A stretch of DNA of 64,000 bases, from the NCBI GenBank assembly GCA_039818945.1, contig JBCBSZ010000009.1:1-64000 (forward strand), written 5' to 3'. Shown here in pieces: positions 7,145-14,907 of this stretch. A model generated the notes under the pieces. The model saw only the letters and a program-made list of their open reading frames with translations, had not been told where the DNA came from and did not search any database. This stretch comes from JBCBSZ01 sp039818945 (GTDB lineage: Bacteria; Actinomycetota; Acidimicrobiia; Acidimicrobiales; Poriferisodalaceae). Within the stretch, counting starts at the first letter, position 1. Every line of letters starts with the position of its first letter. Both the position numbers and the translations under genes were made by a program.

Positions 7145-7735
7145 GTGCCCCGCATCCTGGTGATCGACAACTACGACTCGTTCGTCTACAACCTCGTCCA
7201 GTACCTCGGTGAGCTGGGCGCCGACCCCGTCGTGCACCGCAACGACGCGCTCACCGTCGACGAGGCGCTCGCCCTCGATCCCGACGCCGTCCTGATCTCA
7301 CCGGGCCCCGGCCGTCCCGAGGACGCCGGCATCAGCCTCGAGCTGATCCCGGCGGCGGCCGAGCGGCGGATCCCGGTGCTCGGGGTCTGCCTCGGTCACC
7401 AGTCGATCGGCCAGGTCTGGGGTGGGAGCGTCGTCCGGGCGCCGGAGCTCATGCACGGCAAGAGCTCGGTCTTCTCCCACGACGGCACCGGCGTGCTGGC
7501 CGGGTTGCCCGACCCGCTCGAGGCGACGCGGTACCACTCGCTCGTGATCGACCCCGCCACGATGCCCGAGGAGCTGATCGTCACCGCCACCACCGCCGAC
7601 GGGGTGGTCATGGCCGTCCGCCATCGCGACCTGCCGGTGCACGGCGTGCAGTTCCACCCCGAGTCGATCCTGACCCAGGGCGGTCATCAGCTCCTGCGCA
7701 ACCTGCTCGAGCTCACCGGAGCCGCCCGGACCTGA
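7145..7735 (+). CDS. trpG: Anthranilate / aminodeoxychorismate synthase glutamine amidotransferase subunit
   Basis: A class I glutamine amidotransferase of 196 residues that supplies ammonia to the chorismate-using partner in tryptophan or folate synthesis. The triad is visible: Cys82 in GVCLGHQSIG, His171 and Glu173 in VQFHPESIL. The N-terminal ILVIDNYDSFVYNLVQYLGE is typical of TrpG/PabA. The GTG start is 6 bases after a TAGCCT -10 hexamer (7133-7138), so it is probably leaderless. In Mycobacterium the same position is occupied by Rv0013c (trpG). TrpG and PabA cannot be separated by sequence alone. Confidence 0.92.
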   Translation: MPRILVIDNYDSFVYNLVQYLGELGADPVVHRNDALTVDEALALDPDAVLISPGPGRPEDAGISLELIPAAAERRIPVLGVCLGHQSIGQVWGGSVVRAPELMHGKSSVFSHDGTGVLAGLPDPLEATRYHSLVIDPATMPEELIVTATTADGVVMAVRHRDLPVHGVQFHPESILTQGGHQLLRNLLELTGAART

Positions 7736-7747
7736 GCGCCCCGAGCG

Positions 7748-9898
7748 TCAGCCGTCGTCGTCGGCCTGGGTGGTGGTGGTCGTCGGCTGCGTCGTCGTGG
7801 TGGTCGTCGTGGTCGTGGTGGTGGTCGTCTCGGGCGGCGCCTCGACGCCGACCCGCAGGGTGATCACGTCGCCGGGCAGCGCGGACGCCCCGGCGGGCGG
7901 GTTGGTCGAGAGCACCGTGTCGGCGTCGGGTGAGCCGTTCGGGACCTCGACCTCCTCGATGTTCACGACGAGGCCGGCCTGCTCGAGCAGCGCCACGGCC
8001 GCGACCGGGTTCTGACCGACGAAGTCGTCGATCTCGATCACCTCGGGGCCGTCGGAGACGAAGACGACGATCGTGTCGCCGCGGGCGACCTGGGTACCGG
8101 CGGGGGGCTCGGTGCGGATCACGAAGCCCTGCTCGACCTCCTCGTCGACCTCGCGACGGAACTCCACCGAGAGCTGGAGCTGGGCCAGCTGCACCTCGGC
8201 CGACCGGTCGTCGAGCCCCTCGAGCTGGGGGAGCTCGAACAGGTCCTGGCCCGACGAGATCACGATCGTGACGGTCTCGCCCTCGGCCAGCTCGGCGCCC
8301 GGCGCTGGGTCCTGGCGGATGACCACGCCCTCCTCGACGTCCTCGGACGCCTCCCGGGACGCGCTGGGCACGAAGCCGGCGTCGCGCAGCTCGCTGCGGG
8401 CGAGGTTCTCGTCGAGGTCGACGACGTTGGGGACGCGACCCAGCGCCTGGCCCTGGCTGACCTGCAGGGTGACGGTCTCGCCGACGTCGACCGTGCGCCC
8501 GGCCGGCGGGAACTGCGAGACCACCGTGCCGGCCTCGGCGTCGTCCTCGACCTGCTCGATCACCGGCTCGAGCTCGAGGCCGCGGAGCGTCTGCTCGGCG
8601 TCGACGCTGGTGAGCCCGACCACGTTGGGGATGTCGACCTGGGTGACGACGTCGTCGCCGGTGTCGTCGCTGTCGCCGTCGCCCCCCAGCGCTTGCGCGA
8701 GGAAGAAGATGAGCACGGCCAGCAGGGTCAACAGCGCGATGGTGACCCCGACGAAGAGGCCGGTGTTGCGCTGCGGTTCGGGCGGGACCGGGGGCTGACT
8801 TCCCGTCGGCGGTCCGTACCCGTAGCCACCGCCGCCGTAGCCCGGCGGCGGACCGGCCGGTGGGGTCGGTGGCATGGCGGTCGTCGGCGACGACGCCGCC
8901 GGGGGTGGCGGGGGAGCGGGCGTGCTCGCTCCCGCACCGGGGATGCCGCCCGCCGCCGCGCCGGCAGCGGCTCCGGCGAGGCCGGCTGCCGCCGCACCGC
9001 CGGCCGACGGACCGGGTGTCGACGGGCTCCCACCGCGTGCGGCGACGGCGACCGCCGGCGGCTCGCCCCGCAGGAAGCGACGCAGGTCGCCGCGCAGCTC
9101 CTCGGCGCTGGCATAGCGCTCCTCGGGCTTCTTGGCGAGCGCGTGGAGGACGATGGCCTCGAGCTCCGGTGGGATGGTCGACACGACCTCGCTGGGCGGC
9201 ACCGGATCCTCGCGGACGTGCTTGAACGCGATGGCGACCGGCGTGTCGCCCGAGAACGGCGGCCGGGCGGCGATCATCTCGTAGAGCACGACGCCGAGGG
9301 AGTAGACGTCGCTGCGGGGGTCGGCCGGATGCCCCTGCGCCTGCTCCGGCGACAGGTACGACGCGGTGCCCATGACCGCGCCGGTCTGGGTCAGCCCGTC
9401 GGAGGCGGGGCCGGTCATGGCGCGCGCGATGCCGAAGTCGGTCACCTTGACCGAACCGCCGGCGTCGAGCAGCACGTTGCCCGGCTTGACGTCGCGATGC
9501 ACCACGCCGCCGGCGTGGGCGGCACCGAGCGCACCGGCGATCGCCACGGCGATCTCGGCGCTGCGATCGGGATCGAGCGGACCCTCGGAGCGGATGAGGT
9601 GGGCGAGGCTGGTGCCCTCCACGTACTCCATGACGATGTAGTAGGTGCCGCGCTCGGCGCCCCAGTCGAAGACGCCGACGACGTGGGGGTGTGAGAGGTT
9701 CGCCGCGGCCTGGGCCTCGCGACGGAAGCGCTCGACGAAGTTGGGATCGCTCGCGAACTCGGGGATCAGCACCTTGACCGCGACGGGGCGGTCGAGGAGC
9801 TGGTCGCGGGCGAGGAACACTTCGGCCATGCCGCCACGGGCGATTCGCCGATAGAGCTCGTACCGCCCACCCAGCACGGGGCGCTGCTGGTCGGACAT
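7748..9898 (-). CDS. pknB: Serine/threonine protein kinase PknB with four PASTA repeats
   Basis: A 716-residue membrane receptor kinase that senses peptidoglycan or lipid II and controls wall synthesis and division. Kinase signatures in order: ARGGMAEVFLARD, VAVKVL, HRDVKPGNVLLD, DFGIARA and the SPEQAQG loop, within residues 10-270. Then come an Ala/Pro/Gly-rich juxtamembrane linker, a transmembrane helix near residue 385 (FVGVTIALLTLLAVLIFFL), four extracellular PASTA repeats, and a tail with a run of more than ten Thr. The usual neighbour pknA is missing; pbpA lies directly upstream in the same operon. The frame is open far upstream but the start MSDQQRPVLGGRYELYRRIA fits the kinase fold. 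Confidence 0.95.
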   Translation of the reverse strand: MSDQQRPVLGGRYELYRRIARGGMAEVFLARDQLLDRPVAVKVLIPEFASDPNFVERFRREAQAAANLSHPHVVGVFDWGAERGTYYIVMEYVEGTSLAHLIRSEGPLDPDRSAEIAVAIAGALGAAHAGGVVHRDVKPGNVLLDAGGSVKVTDFGIARAMTGPASDGLTQTGAVMGTASYLSPEQAQGHPADPRSDVYSLGVVLYEMIAARPPFSGDTPVAIAFKHVREDPVPPSEVVSTIPPELEAIVLHALAKKPEERYASAEELRGDLRRFLRGEPPAVAVAARGGSPSTPGPSAGGAAAAGLAGAAAGAAAGGIPGAGASTPAPPPPPAASSPTTAMPPTPPAGPPPGYGGGGYGYGPPTGSQPPVPPEPQRNTGLFVGVTIALLTLLAVLIFFLAQALGGDGDSDDTGDDVVTQVDIPNVVGLTSVDAEQTLRGLELEPVIEQVEDDAEAGTVVSQFPPAGRTVDVGETVTLQVSQGQALGRVPNVVDLDENLARSELRDAGFVPSASREASEDVEEGVVIRQDPAPGAELAEGETVTIVISSGQDLFELPQLEGLDDRSAEVQLAQLQLSVEFRREVDEEVEQGFVIRTEPPAGTQVARGDTIVVFVSDGPEVIEIDDFVGQNPVAAVALLEQAGLVVNIEEVEVPNGSPDADTVLSTNPPAGASALPGDVITLRVGVEAPPETTTTTTTTTTTTTQPTTTTTQADDDG

Positions 9899-9969
9899 TG
9901 CGGCACGAGCGTAGTGGTGGAGGTGCCCGGACCGGTCGACACCTCCGCGATCTCGGGCGGAGCCGACGG

Positions 9970-11451
9970 TCAGCCCGGCGGGTCCGGGGTGAGGAGCCCG
10001 GCGTCGAGCGCCGTGGTCAGCACGGCGTTGGCGATCGGGGCCGCGGTGCCGCCGCCGGTCTGCTGCCCGGTGCCCCCGCCGCCCTCGACCACCACCGCGA
10101 AGGCGATCTGGGGTGCCTCCAGCGGGGCGAACCCGATGATCCAGGCGTTGGTGTCCTCGGTGTCGGCGGACAGCTGCGCCGTGCCGGTCTTGGCGCCGCC
10201 GGTCACCCCCGGCGGGAGCACCCCCCGGGCGGTGCCGTCCTCGGCGACGATGGCCATCAGGTCGCGCAGCGTCGCGGCCGACGTCGCGCTCATCGCCCGA
10301 CGCCACGTCTCGGGGTCGGGATCGCTCAGGACGTCGTCGACGGTGCGGACCTCGTCGACGACCCGCGGCGCCAGGATCTCGCCTCGGTTGGCGATGCCCG
10401 CGGCGATGAGCGCCATGTGCAGCGGCGTGGCCCGGACGTCGAACTGTCCGATGGCCGCCTGGGCCAGGAGCGGCGTGTTCTGGTCGAACACCTCGACGTC
10501 GGGGAACTGCGACGGCTCGGCGTCGGGGAGGTCGAAGGGCGGCACGTTGTTGAAGCCGGCGTCGCCCGCCGCGTCGGCGAGCACCTCGGCGCCGAGGTCG
10601 ACGCCGAGCTCGGCGAAGGCCGTGTTGCAGGACACCCGGAGGATCTCGGTCAGGTCGCCACCGCAGGTCGAGCCGCCGAAGTTGCGGATCGGCCGGGTGG
10701 TGAGCGGTGGGACGTACTGGTCGGTGGCCTCGTAGACGGGCTCGGTCGGGGTGGCGAAGCCGGTCTCGAGCGCTGCGGCGGCGGTGACCACCTTGAAGGT
10801 CGAGCCGGGGAAGAAGGTCTCGCGGTAGGCGCGCACTCGGAGCGGGGTGTCGGGATCCTCGTTCAGTCGCTCACGTGCGGCCGCCACCGCCGGGAGGTCG
10901 TGCGACGACAGCTCGTTGGGGTCGTAGGAGGGGAAGCTCCACATGGCGAGCACATCACCGGTGTTCGGATCGATGGCGACGACCGAGCCGCGCCGGTCGC
11001 CGAGCGCGTCGCGGGCGGCGATCTGCAGGCGGCTGTCGATCGTGGAGGTGATCGTGGCGACGCGGGGGTCGGTGTCGAAGATCGCCGAGAGCGAGCCGAG
11101 CTGCTGGGCGGTCGTGCTGCCGGCCAGCTCGTCGTTCCAGACCCGCTCGATGCCCTCGGCGCCGAAGTTGAGCGAGAGGTAGCCGGTCACTGCGGCGTAG
11201 AGCGGCCCGTCGGGGTAGACCCGGAGCCGTTCGAGCGAGCCACCGACCTCCTCGGTCACCGCCATGATCTGACCGTCGGCGGTGACGATCGGGCCGCGTG
11301 GACCGGTGAAGTCCTGTTCGAGGTCGCGGGTGTTGAGCGGGTGCTCGCGCAGCTCCTCGCCCCGCGCGAGCTGGGTCAGGTTGAGCTGCACGAACAGCAC
11401 GGCGTACAGGACGAGCACCACGGCGATGAGCACGCGGACGCGCCGGATCAC
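9970..11451 (-). CDS. pbpA: Penicillin-binding protein (transpeptidase), PbpA type
   Basis: A 493-residue class B penicillin-binding protein that cross-links peptidoglycan. It has an N-terminal membrane anchor (RRVRVLIAVVLVLYAVLFV), a dimerisation domain and a transpeptidase domain with Ser217-x-x-Lys220 (PGSTFKV), Ser274-Cys-Asn and Lys421-Thr-Gly. The GTG start overlaps the rodA stop by 4 bases (GTGA at 11448-11451), favouring this start over an ATG further upstream. It is partnered with the SEDS protein RodA upstream and followed by pknB after 71 bases. Confidence 0.94.
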   Translation of the reverse strand: MIRRVRVLIAVVLVLYAVLFVQLNLTQLARGEELREHPLNTRDLEQDFTGPRGPIVTADGQIMAVTEEVGGSLERLRVYPDGPLYAAVTGYLSLNFGAEGIERVWNDELAGSTTAQQLGSLSAIFDTDPRVATITSTIDSRLQIAARDALGDRRGSVVAIDPNTGDVLAMWSFPSYDPNELSSHDLPAVAAARERLNEDPDTPLRVRAYRETFFPGSTFKVVTAAAALETGFATPTEPVYEATDQYVPPLTTRPIRNFGGSTCGGDLTEILRVSCNTAFAELGVDLGAEVLADAAGDAGFNNVPPFDLPDAEPSQFPDVEVFDQNTPLLAQAAIGQFDVRATPLHMALIAAGIANRGEILAPRVVDEVRTVDDVLSDPDPETWRRAMSATSAATLRDLMAIVAEDGTARGVLPPGVTGGAKTGTAQLSADTEDTNAWIIGFAPLEAPQIAFAVVVEGGGGTGQQTGGGTAAPIANAVLTTALDAGLLTPDPPG

Positions 11452-12776
11452 GCCGCCGCCTTCGCGGCCCGCCGGCGTCGCCATGGACGCCACGGCGCCG
11501 GCTTCATCCCGCCCTCGACGTCGTGGCTGATGCGCAACAGCAGCGCCACGAGGATGTAGTTCGCGATCAGCGACGATCCCCCGTAGCTGACGAACGGGAG
11601 CGTGATGCCGGTGAGCGGCACGATCCGCAGCACCCCGCCGAGGATGAGGAACGACTGGAAGGCGATGATCGTGGTGAGGCCGGTGGCGAGGAGGCTGTCG
11701 AAGGGCCGCGTCGCCCGCACCGCGATCCGGTAGCCCGAGCCGACGAGCAGCAGGAACCCGATGAGGACGCCGGTCGAGCCGACGAGGCCGAGCTCCTCGG
11801 CGATCACGGCGAAGATGAAGTCGGTCTCGGCGGCCGGGATGCGCCCCGGGTCACCCAGGCCGGGACCGGTGCCGGTGAGGCCGCCCTCGGCGAGGGAGAA
11901 GGTGGCCTGGAGGAGCTGGAACCCGGAGTCGAGGGGATCGGACCATGGGTCGAGCCAGGTGTCGACCCGCTCCTGGACGTGGGAGAAGGCGGTCCACGAG
12001 ACGAACGCGCCGGCGGCGAAGAGCGCCAGCCCGCCGGCCACGAAGATCAGGCGGCCGGTCGCCACCCAGATCACGACCATCACGACCGTGAACAGCAGCA
12101 ACGACGAACCGAGGTCGCGCTCGAAGACCATGACGAGCAACGACGCCCCCCAGGCCGCGAGCAGCGGGCCGAGGTGGCGGGGGTCCGGGAGGCGGAGCGG
12201 GCCGATGCGGAGGTCGCTGAGCGACAGGATCTCGAGGCGCTCGGCGAGGTAGCCGGCCAGGAAGACGGCGAACGCGACCTTGGCGAACTCGCCGGGCTGG
12301 ATGCTGGCGCCGGCGACGCGGATCCAGAGCCGGGCGCCGTTGACCGTCGCACCGATGCCCGGCAGCAGTGGCAGGAGCAGCAGCACCAGACCGGCGGCCG
12401 CCATCGTCCAGCGGTAGCGGGCGAGGACGATCGCACGGTCGACGAGCAGCAGGGTCACGATGAAGCCGGCGATGCCCAGGAGTGTCCACTGGGCCTGGAG
12501 CGCGGCGAGGTCCTCGTCGAGGCGGGCGATGAAGACGTAGCCCAAGCCGTTGAGCAGCACGGCGATCGGCAGGATCAGCGGATCGGCGGCCGGTGCCAGG
12601 CGGCGAACCGCGACGTGCGCCAGGCCGAACAGCACGTAGATCTGGACGAGGAAGGGCACCACGTCCGCGGGCAGTGATGCGTCGCGGCCGAGCCCGACGA
12701 GCGTGTAGGTGGCCGCGATCACCAGCCCGGCCATGGCGAGGAGGCCCAACTCCGTGGAGCGCCGGGTCGATCGCAT
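11448..12776 (-). CDS. rodA: SEDS glycosyltransferase RodA/FtsW family
   Basis: A 442-residue polytopic protein of about twelve helices, the peptidoglycan polymerase partner of PbpA. Family segments visible are GARLWIRVAGASIQPGEFAKVAF, FERDLGSSLLLF, AETDFIFAVIAEELGLVG and the C-terminal GITLPFVSYGGSSL. The ATG at 12776 overlaps the stop of a 21-residue upstream ORF (TGATG), a product of a local duplication. The C-terminus is basic and cytoplasmic. Confidence 0.94.
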   Translation of the reverse strand: MRSTRRSTELGLLAMAGLVIAATYTLVGLGRDASLPADVVPFLVQIYVLFGLAHVAVRRLAPAADPLILPIAVLLNGLGYVFIARLDEDLAALQAQWTLLGIAGFIVTLLLVDRAIVLARYRWTMAAAGLVLLLLPLLPGIGATVNGARLWIRVAGASIQPGEFAKVAFAVFLAGYLAERLEILSLSDLRIGPLRLPDPRHLGPLLAAWGASLLVMVFERDLGSSLLLFTVVMVVIWVATGRLIFVAGGLALFAAGAFVSWTAFSHVQERVDTWLDPWSDPLDSGFQLLQATFSLAEGGLTGTGPGLGDPGRIPAAETDFIFAVIAEELGLVGSTGVLIGFLLLVGSGYRIAVRATRPFDSLLATGLTTIIAFQSFLILGGVLRIVPLTGITLPFVSYGGSSLIANYILVALLLRISHDVEGGMKPAPWRPWRRRRAAKAAA

Positions 12777-12846
12777 CAGCCGGACGGTGCCGAGCTCGTG
12801 GGCGCCGCCGGCGCCTCGAGGGAGCGCCGGGTCGATCGCATCAGCC
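12756..12846. repeat. 65-bp spaced direct repeat duplicating the pstP/rodA junction
   Basis: The 26 bases at 12756-12781 recur exactly at 12821-12846 (starting GGAGCGCCGGGTCGATCGCA on the plus strand). Each copy carries the first codons of rodA (MRSTRRS). The offset of 65 bases is not a multiple of three, so the upstream copy of the reading frame runs into a new stop. Confidence 0.9.
12776..12841 (-). CDS. 21-residue upstream ORF between pstP and rodA
   Basis: The ATG at 12839-12841 overlaps the pstP stop as TGATG, and its own TGA overlaps the rodA ATG as TGATG. The peptide MRSTRRSLEAPAAPTSSAPS plus Gly begins with the same seven residues as RodA. It is best explained as the remnant of the original rodA start after tandem duplication of the junction. 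If translated it would hand ribosomes from pstP to rodA. No separate function is expected. Confidence 0.5.
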   Translation of the reverse strand: MRSTRRSLEAPAAPTSSAPSG

Positions 12847-14232
12847 CGGTGCCGCCGTGGTCGTGGGGGCGAGCGTCGTCGCCGGTGCGACCGTGGTCGG
12901 GGCCGCCGCCGTCGTCGTGGTCGGCGGGGTGGTGGTCGCCGGCGGGGCGGTCGTGGGCGGGGTCACCTCGGTGCGGATCTCCTCGACGAAGGCGCGGGCC
13001 TCGTCGACCGAGTCCAGCTCGCGACCACCGTCGATCTCCTCGATGGCGGCCTCGGGCAGGTCCTCGCGGAAGATCCCGCTGCGCTCGACGAGCGTTGGCT
13101 CGAACCACAGCACCGAGCCCGGCCGGCCCTCGAAGATCACGATCTCGTCGCCCGCGAAGTCGAGGTGGGCGCCGCCGCGGGCCCAGAAGCCGACGGCGGC
13201 GATGGCACCGAAGATCGCGACCAGGACGAGGCCGACGAAGCCCAGCAGCCGCCACGTGAGCAGCGGTGAGGCGTCGGGGTCGACCGGTGCGGCCGGCTCG
13301 GGTGCAGCCGGCTCGGTCACGCCGGCCCGCTCGGCGGCGAGGGCCTGGAACGCATCGGGCGCGGCCGCCGCCTCGGGGAGCGGCTCGGTCGGGGAGGCGT
13401 CGACCGGCAGCTCCTCGGTCGCGGGGAGGTCGTCGTCCTCCTCGCCGTCGTCGTCGGTGTCGGCGTCCTCGAGGTCGAAGAGGGGAGCCGCCACCGGAGC
13501 GGCCGCGGCGACGGCCTCGTCGTCATCGGCGAGCGCGTCGACGACGACGACGGTGATGTTGTCGCGTCCGCCGCGCTCGTTGGCGAGGCGAACCAGCTCG
13601 CGGGCCGCCTCGCCCGGGTCGGCGAGCCGGCGCAGCGTCGCCATCACCTGCGGGTCGGCGAGCTCGTTGATCAGACCGTCCGAGCAGAGCAGGAAGCGAT
13701 CGCCGTCGTCGATGTCGAGGGTCCAGGTGTCGACCTCGACCTCGGGCTCGATGCCGATCGCCCGGGTGAGCATGTTGCGGTACGGGTGGTGCTCCGCCTC
13801 CTGCTCGTTGATCGAGCCCTCGCGCAGCAGCGCGCCGACGTAGCTGTGGTCCTCGGTCAGGCGTTCGAAGTCGTCGCCGCGGAGGCGGTACGCACGGGAG
13901 TCGCCGACGTTCGCGAGCAGCGCCTGGCTCGGGGAGCCGGCGATCCGCAGGACGGTCACCGTCGTGCCCATGCCCTGGAGCTCGCTGTCGTCGGACGAGC
14001 TGCGGTGCACGATGCGGTTGGCCTCGCGGATCGCCTCGGTCAGGTCGTCGAGGTCGCCGACGTCGCTGTCGGCCAGCGACTCGACGGTCAGACGCGAGGC
14101 GGTCTCGCCCGCACGATGGCCGCCCATGCCGTCGGCCACCACGAAGAGGCCGGCGTCGGCGAACATCGAGTCCTGGTTGGCCGGACGCACCCGACCGGCG
14201 TGGGTGCTGGCCCCCCAACGGAAGTACGTCAC
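12841..14232 (-). CDS. pstP: PP2C-family serine/threonine phosphatase PstP
   Basis: A 463-residue membrane phosphatase that reverses PknB phosphorylation. The PP2C core has VRPANQDSMF, FVVADGMGGHRAGETAS, GTTVTVL, NVGDSRAYR and LLCSDGLINEL, with the metal-binding aspartates in place, followed by GGRDNITVVVV. Then an Asp/Glu/Ala-rich linker, a transmembrane segment near residue 337 (LLGFVGLVLVAIFGAIAAVGF) and an extracellular domain with a Thr/Pro/Ala-rich tail. The GTG at 14232 was chosen for its AGAGGAG eight bases upstream and for avoiding overlap with fhaB. Confidence 0.94.
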   Translation of the reverse strand: MTYFRWGASTHAGRVRPANQDSMFADAGLFVVADGMGGHRAGETASRLTVESLADSDVGDLDDLTEAIREANRIVHRSSSDDSELQGMGTTVTVLRIAGSPSQALLANVGDSRAYRLRGDDFERLTEDHSYVGALLREGSINEQEAEHHPYRNMLTRAIGIEPEVEVDTWTLDIDDGDRFLLCSDGLINELADPQVMATLRRLADPGEAARELVRLANERGGRDNITVVVVDALADDDEAVAAAAPVAAPLFDLEDADTDDDGEEDDDLPATEELPVDASPTEPLPEAAAAPDAFQALAAERAGVTEPAAPEPAAPVDPDASPLLTWRLLGFVGLVLVAIFGAIAAVGFWARGGAHLDFAGDEIVIFEGRPGSVLWFEPTLVERSGIFREDLPEAAIEEIDGGRELDSVDEARAFVEEIRTEVTPPTTAPPATTTPPTTTTAAAPTTVAPATTLAPTTTAAPG

Positions 14233-14260
14233 CGCCGGGTCTCCTCTGCGGGCATCGGGA

Positions 14261-14740
14261 TCATGCTTCCACCTCGAACACGAAGGATCCCACCCGCAGC
14301 CACTCACCCGGGCGGACCACGCGCGGACCGGCCACGCGCTCGTCGCCCACGAAGGTGCCGTTGGTGGAGCCGAGGTCCTCCACCATCACCTGGTCGCCCT
14401 GCACGAAGAGGCGGGCGTGCAGCTGGCTCACGTAGTCGTCCTCGACGCGGACCTGGCAGCCGGGCGCCCGGCCGACGGTCACCTCGTCGCCGATGTCGTG
14501 GCGCTGCCCGCGGAGCTCGGTCGGCTCGATCGTGCGCAGCGTCGCCGACGGTCGGCGGGTCGGGGCCTGACGGGCTCCGGCGGCCACCGGCGCCGGCTGC
14601 GCGGCCGGTGCGGCGGCCTGTGCGGCGCGCCGGTCGGCGGCGCGGGTCTCGACCCACACCGCCCGCATCGCGCGCAGGAAGAAGAGGTAGAGCAGGGCGA
14701 GCAGCCCCACGCTGAGGATCCGCAGCGCACCGTCGGCCAC
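14261..14740 (-). CDS. fhaB: FHA-domain membrane protein FhaB (FipA)
   Basis: 159 residues: an N-terminal transmembrane helix (LRILSVGLLALLYLFFLRAM), an Ala/Pro linker with a TLRTIEPTEL motif of the kind phosphorylated by PknB, and a C-terminal FHA phosphothreonine-binding domain (VTVGRAPGCQVRV, SQLHARL, LGSTNGTFVGDERV). In mycobacteria FipA links PknB signalling to cell division. The GTG start abuts the MITE-like element at 14740-14907, whose terminal repeat supplies a GAGGA about 10 bases upstream that can act as ribosome binding site. Confidence 0.93.
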   Translation of the reverse strand: MADGALRILSVGLLALLYLFFLRAMRAVWVETRAADRRAAQAAAPAAQPAPVAAGARQAPTRRPSATLRTIEPTELRGQRHDIGDEVTVGRAPGCQVRVEDDYVSQLHARLFVQGDQVMVEDLGSTNGTFVGDERVAGPRVVRPGEWLRVGSFVFEVEA

Positions 14741-14907
14741 TAGTGCTCTGTCCTCGAACGTTGGCGAGGGTCAGGGCGAGAGATTCGTCGTCGTGGCGAG
14801 GCCGACGAGGTTCCCGCACTGTTCTCCGTGCGGGGGCCGAGGAGAACGCCGTCACGGCGGCGCAGATCCGGCCTGAAGCCGTCGAACGTTCGAGGACAGA
14901 GCACTAG
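14740..14907. mobile_element. 168-bp MITE-like element with 23-bp perfect terminal inverted repeats
   Basis: Bases 14740-14762 and 14885-14907 are perfect inverted repeats (outer ends CTAG, then TGCTCTGTCC). The element exactly fills the fhaA-fhaB gap: one end contains the fhaA stop TAG, the other touches the fhaB GTG. Because CTAG is palindromic and present at both ends, it may be a duplicated CTAG target, as used by IS5- and IS630-type transposases. The 122-bp interior encodes nothing convincing but is rich in complementary segments. Removing it would restore a TAGTG stop-start overlap. Confidence 0.75.

Noticed and set aside
11523..12677. Long plus-strand frame opposite rodA
   Set aside because: Composition is Glu/Arg/Gln/Gly-rich and it mirrors a clear membrane protein gene; no domain is recognisable.
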